Assembly (NCBI GenBank): GCA_900547405.1
Contig: URGL01000002.1
Span: 1 to 64,000, forward strand
Direction of reading: 5' to 3'
DNA: 64,000 nt
DNA from: an uncultured Eubacteriales bacterium
Lineage (GTDB): Bacteria; Bacillota; Clostridia; Oscillospirales; Oscillospiraceae
Both the position numbers and the translations under genes were made by a program. Under the pieces are notes generated by a model. The model made no database searches. It was not told the DNA's origin and saw only the letters and a program-made list of their open reading frames with translations. The stretch's first letter is position 1; each line of letters starts with the position of its first letter. Of this stretch, positions 33,234 through 41,199 are shown one piece after another.

Positions 33234-33596
33234 ATGGACAGCACAGTCAGACGCGGTGACATCTTTTATGCCGACCTGTCACCGGTGGTGGGCAGCGAAC
33301 AGGGCGGCACCCGTCCGGTGCTCATCGTACAAAACGACACCGGCAACCGCCACTCCCCCACGGTCATTGCCGCTGCCATCACCAGCCAGACGGGAAAAGC
33401 CCGTCTTCCCACCCACATCAACATCGCCGGCGGCAGCGTAGGCCTCAGCAAGGATTCCGTGATCCTCCTGGAGCAGATCCGCACCATCGACAAGCGCCGT
33501 CTCCGGGAACATATGGGCAGACTGGACGATAAACAGATGTCCATGGTGGATGACGCCATCGCCGTGAGCTTCGGACTGCCGGAGAGTCGGAGTTAG
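33234..33596 (+). CDS. mazF: MazF/PemK-family endoribonuclease toxin (NdoA-like)
   Basis: A 120-aa protein of the EndoA/MazF group, with VRRGDIFYADLSPVVGSEQG, GTRPVLIVQNDTGNRHSPTV, IAAAITSQTGKARLPTHI and SVILLEQIRTIDKRRL. The catalytic Arg and Thr/Ser of the family are present in GTRPVLI and ITSQ. A MazE-type antitoxin normally precedes it; the 116 bases upstream encode none and the gene before is a lipoprotein. It therefore looks like an orphan toxin. Confidence 0.9.
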   Translation: MDSTVRRGDIFYADLSPVVGSEQGGTRPVLIVQNDTGNRHSPTVIAAAITSQTGKARLPTHINIAGGSVGLSKDSVILLEQIRTIDKRRLREHMGRLDDKQMSMVDDAIAVSFGLPESRS

Positions 33597-33628
33597 TTTT
33601 CTCTTCCCTCCAGCCAAAGGAGAGCAAT

Positions 33629-33666
33629 CCCTGCCTTCTCCAAGCAGGAGAGGGCAGGGTTGTTTA
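33629..33666. terminator. Terminator between mazF and the convergent hydrolase gene
   Basis: CCCTGCCTTCTCC (33629-33641) and GGAGAGGGCAGGG (33647-33659) pair with one G-U, followed by TTGTTT on the plus strand. Confidence 0.75.
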
Positions 33667-34500
33667 CCTTTGGCTGACCTGTATCCCAGAAGCTGTGCTT
33701 ATGATCCGAACATCTCCATTCACGGTCTCATACACTTTACAGCCCAGGCTCTCCAGGGCCGCCAGGGTCTCCGCATCCGCCGGATTTTTATTGGAGCAGG
33801 TGATGGCGGCGGTTTTCATGCCCAGGGCCTGGAAATATTCCGGCAGGGCGCTGTTGTACCGGCCGTGGTGAGGGACTTTCAAAAAATCACAGGAGGTCAC
33901 GCCTGCGGACAGCAGATCCTGGATCCTCTGCTTTTCCACATCCCCGGCGAAGAGGAGGCGGTTTCCTTCGTGGGTAATATACACCAGGAGGGAGGCGTTG
34001 TTGTCCCCATTCTTGGCGTAGGCCCTTCCGCCGGTGCCCAGGACGGTGAGGCTTGCCGTCCCCAGGGCCAATTCCAGTTTGTCACTGACCTTTGTCACCG
34101 CCACGCCGCATTGTTCCAGAGCCTGACGGTAGGACACATAGGCCTCCGCCTCCGGGTTTTCCGGGGTGTAGTCCGGCTCAATGACCCTGTCCACCGTAAC
34201 GGCTTCCAGGATCTGGGCCGCGCCGCCTACATGGTCCTTATCGAAATGAGAGATGATCAGGGCATCCAGATGATCCACATTCTTTTCCTTCAGCGCCTCC
34301 AGAATTCTGGGGGCGTTTTCCGCTTCACCGGTATCGATCATGTAGCTGGTCTCTCCCTCCTGAAAGAGGGTGCAGTCCGCCTTGCCGATTTTCAGAATGT
34401 CTGCTGTCAGGGTACTGCCCTGCTCCTGGGCTTCACAGCCGGTGAACAGGGAGAGAATCAGGCTGGCCAGCAGGAGCCAGCAGAAAAAGCGCCGTCTCAT
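33664..34500 (-). CDS. Secreted MBL-fold metallohydrolase (ComEC C-terminal-like lipoprotein)
   Basis: A 278-aa lipoprotein (signal ending LFTGC, Cys about residue 22) with a metallo-beta-lactamase fold: SYMIDTGEAENAPRI, the metal motif ALIISHFDKDHVGGA (HxDxDH-type), NGDNNASLLVYITHEGNRLL, FAGDVEKQR and LKVPHHGRYNS. This is the arrangement of the ComEC/Rec2 C-terminal domain, found in secreted single-domain hydrolases. A nuclease or phosphodiesterase activity is plausible but unproven. It overlaps the preceding gene by four bases. Confidence 0.82.
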   Translation of the reverse strand: MRRRFFCWLLLASLILSLFTGCEAQEQGSTLTADILKIGKADCTLFQEGETSYMIDTGEAENAPRILEALKEKNVDHLDALIISHFDKDHVGGAAQILEAVTVDRVIEPDYTPENPEAEAYVSYRQALEQCGVAVTKVSDKLELALGTASLTVLGTGGRAYAKNGDNNASLLVYITHEGNRLLFAGDVEKQRIQDLLSAGVTSCDFLKVPHHGRYNSALPEYFQALGMKTAAITCSNKNPADAETLAALESLGCKVYETVNGDVRIISTASGIQVSQR

Positions 34501-36026
34501 TTCTGATCCGGGGGCTGCTGGCCGCCGTCCATCTTTCCGTCAGGAGGATTGCCCTCCGGGGGAGTCTTTCCGTCAAAGTCCGGTCTTTCTCCGTCAGTAT
34601 TCCTCCGGTCCCCATCCGGCCGACCCATGCCGCCGTGACCGCCGCCAAATCCGCCCATACCGGAAGTAACCGCTCCGGTTTGAACTTCTGCCGCAGTCTG
34701 GCTATCTCCGGAGGCCAAGGTGCAGCTCTCGCCCTCTGTCAGCCGATCAGAGGAGAAAAACAGATAGGAGGCATTGCATTTTGCTGTGCCCTCATAGAGG
34801 GTGCTGCCGGAGGCATCGGTAATGGCAAAGGCGCTGTCCGCCGTCGCCAGGCTGCCCCCCTGACCCATACCGCCGGAGCCGCCGAAGAGCAAGCAAGGCT
34901 GGTCCGCCTGGAGGTTCAGCTCCATGCCGGAACTGCCGCCGGCTGCCAAAACCGTACCGCCGGAGACGGTAACAGTGCCGTCGGCATCCAGAGGCTGGTT
35001 GTCCGCCGTGCTGGCAGTCCATACGCTGACAATGCCGCCGGAGATGGTCAGGTCCCCATTAGAATCGAAGCCGTCACCGCCGGAGGTATAGGCATTGATC
35101 TTACCGCCGATGATGTTTACGGCGAAGGTAACGTCCTTCAGGTCCGGATCGGCAGCGTTGATGCAGTCATCCGTAGACCGGATCGTGATATCACCGGAGT
35201 AGATATTGACACAGGCCCCCTCCAGCCCCTCGTAACAGGACCGGATATCAATGACAGGACCTTCCTTGCCTTCAGCTCCAATGTTCAGCGTCAAGTCACT
35301 GTGGATGGCATCGTCCCCGGCGTTGACGGTCAGGCTGCCGCTGGGAATGTCCAGCAGGGCTTCCGCGTTGATGGCATCGTTGACGGGGGCATCAACAGTC
35401 AGTGTCAGGTCCTGGATCGTCAGGCTGGCCTCTCCATCCTCGGAATCCGCGCCGGACTTAATGCCGTTTTTCCCCTTGGCGGTAACGGTCAGGCTGCCGG
35501 TACCGCAGAGGACGACCTGGGAGCCGTCCTTGCACTTGATGACGGCGTTCTCCGCGTTTCGATTGTCCGGGTAATTTTCATCGTTGTTTTGCTCCCCGTC
35601 CGCCAGGGCGCAGGTGCCGTTTACCTGAATGGTGACCTGAGTGCCCTTGTTGCAGGCAATGGCTCCCCGGTCAGAAGCAGTAAGAGATAGATCCTCCAGC
35701 ACCAAGGTTACCCCGGTGGTGCCCTTCTTCACGGTGACGCTGCCGTCGGCGCAGCTGCCGGAAAGCACGTAGATACCAGCCTTGGAAATAGACACATGGG
35801 TGCCGTCGATCTCCACCCCGGCCCCGGAGCCGCTGACAGCGACATCGGAGAAGGTCAGCTTCACCGCATCTGCCGTACTGACAGTTTCGGCCGTCTGGGT
35901 AACCTGCGCTGTCTGAGCCGCCTGGGTAAAGACGGCAGATGTCTTATCCGCCGCGGCGCAGCCGGAGAGGCAGACAATGGACAGGCCCAGAACCAGGGCC
36001 ATGGGTTTTTGATATAGAAAACGCAT
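34497..36026 (-). CDS. Secreted carbohydrate-binding beta-helix protein (DUF4353/Cthe_2159-like)
   Basis: A 509-aa lipoprotein (signal ending VCLSGC) with the DUF4353 pattern: KLTFSDVAVSGSGAGVEIDG, ISKAGIYVLSGSCADGSVTV, IKCKDGSQVVLCGTGSLTVT and NGIKSGADSEDGEASLTIQD, repeated beta-helix turns, then a Gly-rich tail (GGFGGGHGGMGRPDGDRRNT). The Clostridium thermocellum relative binds polysaccharides and calcium. In other Clostridia this gene goes with VTC and DUF4956 genes; both are present here as broken copies upstream. AGGAGG lies 6 bases before the ATG. Confidence 0.82.
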   Translation of the reverse strand: MRFLYQKPMALVLGLSIVCLSGCAAADKTSAVFTQAAQTAQVTQTAETVSTADAVKLTFSDVAVSGSGAGVEIDGTHVSISKAGIYVLSGSCADGSVTVKKGTTGVTLVLEDLSLTASDRGAIACNKGTQVTIQVNGTCALADGEQNNDENYPDNRNAENAVIKCKDGSQVVLCGTGSLTVTAKGKNGIKSGADSEDGEASLTIQDLTLTVDAPVNDAINAEALLDIPSGSLTVNAGDDAIHSDLTLNIGAEGKEGPVIDIRSCYEGLEGACVNIYSGDITIRSTDDCINAADPDLKDVTFAVNIIGGKINAYTSGGDGFDSNGDLTISGGIVSVWTASTADNQPLDADGTVTVSGGTVLAAGGSSGMELNLQADQPCLLFGGSGGMGQGGSLATADSAFAITDASGSTLYEGTAKCNASYLFFSSDRLTEGESCTLASGDSQTAAEVQTGAVTSGMGGFGGGHGGMGRPDGDRRNTDGERPDFDGKTPPEGNPPDGKMDGGQQPPDQK

Positions 36027-36047
36027 AAACTTTACCTCCTATTTGAT

Positions 36048-36169
36048 ACCCTCTCCTGGGAGAGGGTGACCCGGCGAAGCCGGGTCGGGTGTGGGGCGGC
36101 ACGCAGAACCAACCTGGTTCCGCCCCTCATCCACCGCCAGGGCGGTCCCCCTTCCCCCCAAGGGAAGGT
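36048..36169. repeat. Intergenic repeat element, copy 2
   Basis: About 122 bp with the same palindrome order as 25750-25868: ACCCTCTCCTGGGAGAGGGT, CCCGGCGAAGCCGGG, CGGGTGTGGGGCGG...CCGCCCCTCATCCACC and CTTCCCCCCAAGGGAAGG. It separates the DUF4353 gene from the remnant upstream. Confidence 0.75.
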
Positions 36170-36176
36170 TTTGGAT

Positions 36177-36422
36177 TTACAGCCGCTCCCCGTCCTTGGG
36201 TTCGGCGGGCAGTCCGCTGGATATTTCCAGATTGCCGTTGCGGCAGCGCATGGCATCCAGCAGCTGTTTTTCCTTTGCGGCCTCCTTCAGTCGGACCTGG
36301 TATTCCAGGCTGTAGGCAAAGGCCAGCAGGGCCCCCAGACTCAAGGATACCAAAGTTGTAATACAAAAGGCTCCAAAAGTCAAGGAGCTGCCATAAACCG
36401 AGGAAAAAATACCGTTAAGCAT
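36177..36422 (-). pseudogene. DUF4956 membrane protein with in-frame internal deletion
   Basis: An 81-codon frame joins the N-terminus of a DUF4956 protein (MLNGIFSSVYGSSLTFGAFC, first membrane helix) directly to its C-terminus (LEYQVRLKEAAKEKQLLDAM, RCRNGNLEIS). The family is about 220 residues long, so about 140 residues, with the remaining helices and the cytoplasmic domain, have been lost. DUF4956 proteins partner VTC-type polymerases, and the gene directly upstream is a broken VTC. The product is unlikely to function. Confidence 0.7.
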
Positions 36423-36790
36423 AGCGTCTGTCCTCCCGGATCATTTCTTTTTCCATCTGCTGATAAGCTCTGCCGTATTTGGAATAGGACAGAGGGAATA
36501 TCCCTATATCCGACAGGACCGAGCTTAGCCACAGGGGCATGGCATTGGAGATCTTGATTTCCATCAGGGTCTCGCCCTCTTTCAGCAATGGCTCGCCCCA
36601 GGCACCCAGCCGCAGGTCTAAGCCTCGAATGCGCCAGAGGATATCCCGGTCCAGGGTCAGCCGCAGGCCCGGGTCCTCCAGTCCCCGGAAGGAATCCCGC
36701 TCATAGCTGACGAACATGGCCGGGGACAAATCGCCATAGGCAAAAAGGATCCAGTCCAGCTCCCGGAAAATCTGCCCCTCACCGCCGGGG
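36415..36790 (-). pseudogene. VTC-domain (polyphosphate polymerase-like) gene, 5' part missing
   Basis: The frame reads EGQIFRELDWILFAYGDLSP, then AMFVSYERDSFRGLEDPGLR, RLTLDRDILWRIRGLDLRLG and LMEIKISNAMPLWLSSVLS, the C-terminal half of VTC domains (the EIK motif carries catalytic residues). About 130 N-terminal residues are absent. At about 36790 the sequence changes to the coding region of a histidine kinase on the other strand. It overlaps the DUF4956 remnant by 8 bases, as expected from the ancestral operon. Confidence 0.72.
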
Positions 36791-37118
36791 ATACTGCCAT
36801 CTTCAGCGGATTGCCGCCAGCCTGATGGAAAACGCCATCAAATACGAGCCCAGGGGCGGCCAAGTCCTGGTAACCCTTACCCGTTCCCGCCGTCACGCAA
36901 TTCTGGAGGTCCGCAACCGAAGCACCCGTATCTCTCAGGAGGACCTGCCCCATATCTTCGACCGGTTCTACCGCAGCGACAAAAGCCGCCAGTCAAAAAC
37001 CGGCGGCCACGGGTTGGGTTTGGCAATTACGAAGGAAATGGTCACAAAGCTGGGAGGCACCATCCAGGCTGGCAGCGGGGAGGATGGCACCGCATTCACC
37101 GTAAAGCTCCCGCTATAA
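36790..37118 (+). pseudogene. Histidine kinase C-terminal fragment (ATPase domain)
   Basis: From about 36790 an open frame without a start reads CHLQRIAASLMENAIKYEPR, then VRNRSTRISQEDLPHIFDRF, YRSDKSRQ and GGHGLGLAITKEMVTKLGGT: the N, F and G2 boxes of a sensor kinase ATPase domain, ending normally at 37118. The sensor, HAMP and phospho-acceptor parts and the usual response-regulator gene are missing. Its break is the same point as the break in the VTC gene, so one deletion removed the divergent 5' halves of both. Confidence 0.75.
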
Positions 37119-37138
37119 ACCCTCTCCCGGGAGAGGGT
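37119..37138. repeat. Solo CCCTCTCCCGGGAGAGGG palindrome
   Basis: A perfect 20-bp palindrome directly after the kinase fragment stop; it is the same unit that opens the repeats at 25750 and 36048. Confidence 0.55.
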
Positions 37139-37151
37139 GGCAGGTCTGGAA

Positions 37152-38159
37152 TTATCTTCCCAGTGCCCAGCGGAATCTTGACCGAAGCAGCAGCTCATTG
37201 AGGAGCGTCAGCACCAATAAAATGAGTGCCAGTTCCAGACTCTTCTCCCCCAGCATGGCGAGCCGGTTGGGGAAGTTCTCCATGGGTATCCCCAGCTTCG
37301 GGAAATAGACATAAATAGCCGTGATCACCGGGGTCTGGTGCCAGACAAAGTAGATCAGACTGTTCCGGCCCAGATAGCGGATGGGCTTCGCTGTTATCCA
37401 CTGAGAGGCAAGGAGCACCGCTCCGATGCCGCAGAAGGCCCCGAAGTAGCTCCACAGGGGGCTGCCATACTGATTCTTGAATACGTCCATGCCGGCAGTC
37501 ATTCCCTTCACCACCGTGAAGGCAACGGCCAGGTTTCCGGCGGTCAGCAGCCCGAGGGCAATAGGTCTGGTTTTTCCACTTTGGAGCCAGGACAGGGTCT
37601 TCGGGCTGTCTTTCAGCAGATATCCCCCAATAAAAAAGGGCATGACCCCAAAGCAGGCATCCAGGTTCCAGGGCAGCACAGGCAGCCCCGCCTTTGCGTA
37701 AAGAATGCCCACAGCCCCCATAGCGGCTGCCGTCAGCGCCAGAGGTACCGGCTTTTTGACCAGCCGAAGCAGCCAGTAAGCCAGAATTTCCAGCAGGAAC
37801 AGGCAAGCCAGAAACCAGATGGGCCACAGCCGCCGCTGGACCAACACTCCCAGGCTCATCTCCCCCACCCGTTCCCAAAAGTCTGCCGAACTCCCGGCCA
37901 GAGCCGCCTCCGCCGGGATGATGGGCAGGGCCAGCGCGAAATAGGGCAGCAGCAGTTTTTGAAGCTTCCCTTTCCAAAAGTCCACCCAGGGCCGGTCCGC
38001 CCGAAAAAGGAACCCGGACAGGAAGAAAAACAGCGGCACATGGAAGGTATAAAGCCACCGGGAAATCGGGTGCCCGGTCATCACATGGGAGAGGATGATT
38101 GCCAGCATCCCCCAGCCCTTGGCCGTATCCACCCAGGTGACTCTTTTCCCTCTTTCCAT
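37152..38159 (-). CDS. Acyltransferase 3 family membrane protein
   Basis: A protein of about 335 aa with some ten membrane helices. The family start RVTWVDTAKGWGMLAIILSH and the HVPLFFFLSGFLF motif identify an O-acyltransferase of the fucose 4-O-acetylase/OafA type. These acetylate or succinylate surface sugars. I chose the ATG at 38159 (MERGKRVTWVD) because GGAGG lies 8 bases before it; an ATG 7 codons upstream has no site. No glycan genes are directly beside it, but the polysaccharide locus starts 4 kb away. Confidence 0.82.
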   Translation of the reverse strand: MERGKRVTWVDTAKGWGMLAIILSHVMTGHPISRWLYTFHVPLFFFLSGFLFRADRPWVDFWKGKLQKLLLPYFALALPIIPAEAALAGSSADFWERVGEMSLGVLVQRRLWPIWFLACLFLLEILAYWLLRLVKKPVPLALTAAAMGAVGILYAKAGLPVLPWNLDACFGVMPFFIGGYLLKDSPKTLSWLQSGKTRPIALGLLTAGNLAVAFTVVKGMTAGMDVFKNQYGSPLWSYFGAFCGIGAVLLASQWITAKPIRYLGRNSLIYFVWHQTPVITAIYVYFPKLGIPMENFPNRLAMLGEKSLELALILLVLTLLNELLLRSRFRWALGR

Positions 38160-38191
38160 ATACCCAGCCTCCAGCTTCATTTCTCAAATCC

Positions 38192-38292
38192 GCAGGGGCG
38201 GCTGCCAGCCGCCCGCCAGCCTTTCGGAACGGAACGCTGAAATCAAGCGCTCAATCTCGGAAGCCAGACGGGCGGCTAATAGCCGCCCCTAC
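38192..38292. repeat. MITE-like element with 24-bp terminal inverted repeats
   Basis: The left end GCAGGGGCGGCTGCCAGCCG (38192 onwards) and the right end, read inversely, GTAGGGGCGGCTATTAGCCG match in 20 of 24 positions to 38215 and 38269. Each end is itself a small palindrome (CGGCTnnnAGCCG). The 53-bp centre has no reading frame. Confidence 0.55.
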
Positions 38293-38302
38293 AGGAAGGT
38301 GA

Positions 38303-39856
38303 TCAATCCATATAATACATATCCAAAGCGTCCCGCATCTTGTAGTAGTTGGGGAGCTTCCGCCAACCGTAGCCGATGGCATCGGTGCCGATACCCACCA
38401 CATGGGTGTTGGGCAGAGCCTGTGTCCACTCGTAGACAACGCCGTTGCCACGCTCCATGCACCAGAGATTTTTCAGCCAGGTCATTTTCTTGACAGGCTC
38501 CGGATCGGCAAAGGTGCGGCTCAGGTTCACATCCTCCAGGGCGGTACAGCCCAGCAGAGGCTCGTAGGACTCAATGGCACACCAGCTCAGCTCCAGCCAT
38601 ATCAGCTCCTTGCAATTGCTGATAGGTGTCAGGTCCCGGACATCGGTATCCGCCAAAATCAGGTACTTCAGGTGAGGCATATACGCCACAAAGTCGATAT
38701 TGCGCACCCGGGAGTGGCCGATGTCAATGGCGATCATATCCTCGCAGTACTTCAGATCCACGGCGTTCCAGTCCCGGAAATAGCCGTCGCCCTGGGTCAG
38801 GGGCATAAATTTCGTATCATCCGTCCGTGCCTTGCAGATGGAGCCTAAGTACACCGTCCAGACCACCTTGTATTCCGCCCGCTTTTCTTCCCGGAAGGCG
38901 GCCAGAGTCTCGTTGTCCAGGCCGCAGTCGGTCAGGTTCAGCTTGGTAATATTGGGGAAGCAGGAGGCATAGCGTGCCGCCTCTTCGGTGCTCGTGAGCT
39001 TCAGTCCCGTCAGGTCCACCTCTTCCGCGGTTTCAGGCACGATACGGTCCCCCACCTGAATGGTCCAGCGGATGGTCACATTGGGGTAGTCCTCCCGCAG
39101 CTGACGCAGCTCCTCCCCTGTGGCCTGGGGATTGGTGATGTCCACGGTCTTCAGATTCTTCATGGCCGGAATGACGCCGCTGAGTTCCTGGGTGGTGGCA
39201 TTTGTCACCGTCAGAGCAGTCGCTGCGAGATCCACCACCTGGCCGCCAATGTGCATACTGAAATTCACATTCCAGTCCGGATGATCCGTTTGGAGCTGCA
39301 GCAGCAGCACATAGTCATAACACTTTTGGGCGTTGACGGTGTGAAGCTTGGGCAGATACGCCATCGCGTCCACATCCTCCTGAGTCAGCTTCGTCACCTT
39401 TACCGTGGCCGCGGACTGGTCGTAGGTCCGGCCGTCGATCTGCACGTGATAATTCACCTGGCAGCTGGGCTTGCGCCGGACCACCTCCATGAGCTGAGGA
39501 TAATCCTGGCAGTCCTGGGCCTGGAGCACCTCCAGCTGGGGAAAGTAATCCAAAACCTCCACATCCTCATCCGTCAGGGTTTCCACGGTAAGCTCCGAGG
39601 TAAAACTGGGGTATTTCTCCCCCTGGAAGGGAACATTCCACAGGATGGTACATCCGGGAAGTTTTTTCTTCAGCGTATCGTAGGCAGAGCAGGTCACCTC
39701 CCGCTCCCGCAGGTCCAACGCGGATTCGTTCCGCTTGTACAGGTGCCCCTCTACAACAACAAATCGCTCCAGGGTAAAAAACGCGCCTGCCGCCACTGCC
39801 AGCATCAGGATCACCGCAATGACGATTGCGACCCACTTTGCTACGGCATTTTTCAT
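38303..39856 (-). CDS. Membrane-anchored leucine-rich-repeat protein
   Basis: A 517-aa protein with one N-terminal membrane helix (VAIVIAVILMLAVAAGAFF, residues about 9-27) and an extracellular region of irregular leucine-rich repeats: VLDYFPQLEVLQAQDCQDYP, AMAYLPKLHTVNAQKCYDYV, FPNITKLNLTDCGLDNETLA, FVAYMPHLKYLILADTDVRD and ISNCKELIWLELSWCAIESY. No LPxTG or SLH sorting signal is seen. Probably it binds proteins or cell wall at the surface; the ligand is unknown. Confidence 0.78.
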   Translation of the reverse strand: MKNAVAKWVAIVIAVILMLAVAAGAFFTLERFVVVEGHLYKRNESALDLREREVTCSAYDTLKKKLPGCTILWNVPFQGEKYPSFTSELTVETLTDEDVEVLDYFPQLEVLQAQDCQDYPQLMEVVRRKPSCQVNYHVQIDGRTYDQSAATVKVTKLTQEDVDAMAYLPKLHTVNAQKCYDYVLLLQLQTDHPDWNVNFSMHIGGQVVDLAATALTVTNATTQELSGVIPAMKNLKTVDITNPQATGEELRQLREDYPNVTIRWTIQVGDRIVPETAEEVDLTGLKLTSTEEAARYASCFPNITKLNLTDCGLDNETLAAFREEKRAEYKVVWTVYLGSICKARTDDTKFMPLTQGDGYFRDWNAVDLKYCEDMIAIDIGHSRVRNIDFVAYMPHLKYLILADTDVRDLTPISNCKELIWLELSWCAIESYEPLLGCTALEDVNLSRTFADPEPVKKMTWLKNLWCMERGNGVVYEWTQALPNTHVVGIGTDAIGYGWRKLPNYYKMRDALDMYYMD

Positions 39857-39922
39857 AGCATATGCTCCTTATGTGTGTTTCCGAAGAAAACCGAAATTTT
39901 CTTCCATATTTTCTCTCTTTGT

Positions 39923-39951
39923 ATTATGCGCAAAATGGAAGCATATGTCAA
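39923..39951 (-). promoter_or_regulatory. Promoter of the leucine-rich-repeat gene
   Basis: TTGACA (39951-39946) and CATAAT (39928-39923) on the minus strand with a 17-base spacer. Confidence 0.65.
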
Positions 39952-39959
39952 GGACTTTT

Positions 39960-40754
39960 TCACTTTTCAAAGGTTTTGGGAATGGTAATGGTCAAAACAA
40001 TTTGGTTTTCCGTCTCCCGTCGCTCCGATACCGCCGGAATGCCGGAGCGCTGGATCTTTGCAAGGGAATCCGTCAGACTGTTGAGAAAATTTCCCAGGTT
40101 GGTCTGCCGTTTTCTGGGCGTTTTTCGGGACAGCAGGGTTTCAATATAGCGCTCAGCAGCTGCCACGCTGAGTCCGTTCTTCTCGATATAGCCGATGGCC
40201 TCCCGCTTTTCTGCCTCTCCCGTCAGCTTCAGCAGAGCCCGGGCATGGCGCTCCGTAAGCCCCGCCTCCCGGATGGCATCCAGGATCTTCTCCCCGTGGC
40301 GCAGGAGCCGCAGCTTGTTGGCCACGCTGCTTTGGCTCTTTCCCAGGAGCCTTGCCGTCTGCTCCTGGGAAAGATTCTGGGCCCGCATCAGCGCGGCAAT
40401 GCCCATAGCCTCCTCCACAAAGTCCAGATCCTGCCGTTGGAGATTTTCTACCAGGGCGGCAATACCGGACTCCTGGTCGTCCATTTGCAGCAGGATGCAG
40501 GGCACTTCCGTCAGTCCCGCCTGGGCCGCCGCCCGAAGCCGCCGCTCCCCGGCGATGAGCTCATAGCCCCCTGCTGTACGCCGAACGGACAGCGGCTGCA
40601 GCACCCCATGGGCCCGGATGGATTCTGCCAGCTCGTCCAGGGCTTCCGGCCGAAACACCCGCCTCGGCTGCATGGGATTGGGCCGGATAGCCCGGATGGG
40701 CAGAAAGACGACCCTCCCGGTCTCCATATAGGTCTTCAGCTTCTGGCACTGCAT
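39960..40754 (-). CDS. noc: ParB/Noc-family nucleoid occlusion protein
   Basis: A 264-aa ParB-type CTPase. It shows IRAIRPNPMQPRRVF, the CTP-binding boxes YELIAGERRLRAAAQAG and ALVENLQRQDLDFVEEA, and a helix-turn-helix with LSQEQTARLLGKSQSSVANK, then TERHARALLKL. Known specificity switches between ParB and Noc are Arg to Gln, Thr to Lys and Gly to Arg in GKxRS, ANTLRLL and xGHARA. Here the residues are Gln, Lys and Arg, the Noc state. The membrane-binding amphipathic start of Bacillus Noc is not evident. No ParA gene is beside it. GGGGGAGG precedes the ATG. Confidence 0.82.
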   Translation of the reverse strand: MQCQKLKTYMETGRVVFLPIRAIRPNPMQPRRVFRPEALDELAESIRAHGVLQPLSVRRTAGGYELIAGERRLRAAAQAGLTEVPCILLQMDDQESGIAALVENLQRQDLDFVEEAMGIAALMRAQNLSQEQTARLLGKSQSSVANKLRLLRHGEKILDAIREAGLTERHARALLKLTGEAEKREAIGYIEKNGLSVAAAERYIETLLSRKTPRKRQTNLGNFLNSLTDSLAKIQRSGIPAVSERRETENQIVLTITIPKTFEK

Positions 40755-40895
40755 TGCCCTTCCTCCCCCGGTAAAAGATACCTCCTATTCTAGCCCCTCG
40801 GAATGCGGAAATCCCACGAAACCGTCCCCGGATCCGGTGCTTTTTCCGCAGGACCGGCATCACCCAAAAAAATTCAGGAAATCCTAAAATTTTCC

Positions 40896-40924
40896 TTTAC
40901 TTTTTCAATCAATACGTGTATACT
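40896..40924 (+). promoter_or_regulatory. Promoter of folT
   Basis: TTTACT (40896-40901), 17-base spacer, TATACT (40919-40924), directly before the riboswitch. Confidence 0.65.
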
Positions 40925-40927
40925 GAT

Positions 40928-41033
40928 TGGCGAACAGAGTAGGAGACCCTGCGTGAAGTGCTGTCAAGATGGGGAGTTGTGTGACAGACGAAGGACTTGT
41001 GTCCGCGATGGGATCTCCGCACCCGCTGCGCCA
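40928..41033 (+). promoter_or_regulatory. Tetrahydrofolate (THF) riboswitch
   Basis: Elements fit the folT THF aptamer: GAGTAGGAGACC, GCGTGAAGTGC, GATGGGGAGTTGTG, ACGAAGGAC and GATGGGATCTCCGCACCCGCT, closed by TGGCG/CGCCA. It lies between a promoter and a terminator upstream of a FolT-type gene, which supports the identification. I compared by memory, not by a covariance model. Confidence 0.8.
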
Positions 41034-41118
41034 TAATCGAGGGTCTGCCTTCTTTTATGTGGCAACGATACTCCGTTAGGTGACGTATGCGCCTTGCGGT
41101 TTACTCGGCGTACTTTCT

Positions 41119-41147
41119 CCCCGGCGGTATTTTCCGCTGGGGTTTTT
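41119..41147 (+). terminator. Terminator of the THF riboswitch
   Basis: CCCCGGCGG (41119-41127) pairs with CCGCTGGGG (41134-41142), one G-U, followed by TTTTT. Confidence 0.75.
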
Positions 41148-41199
41148 GTTTGCCGGGTCCCTGGTCTCGTCACCGCTACAACAAAGGAGGTACTTTTTC

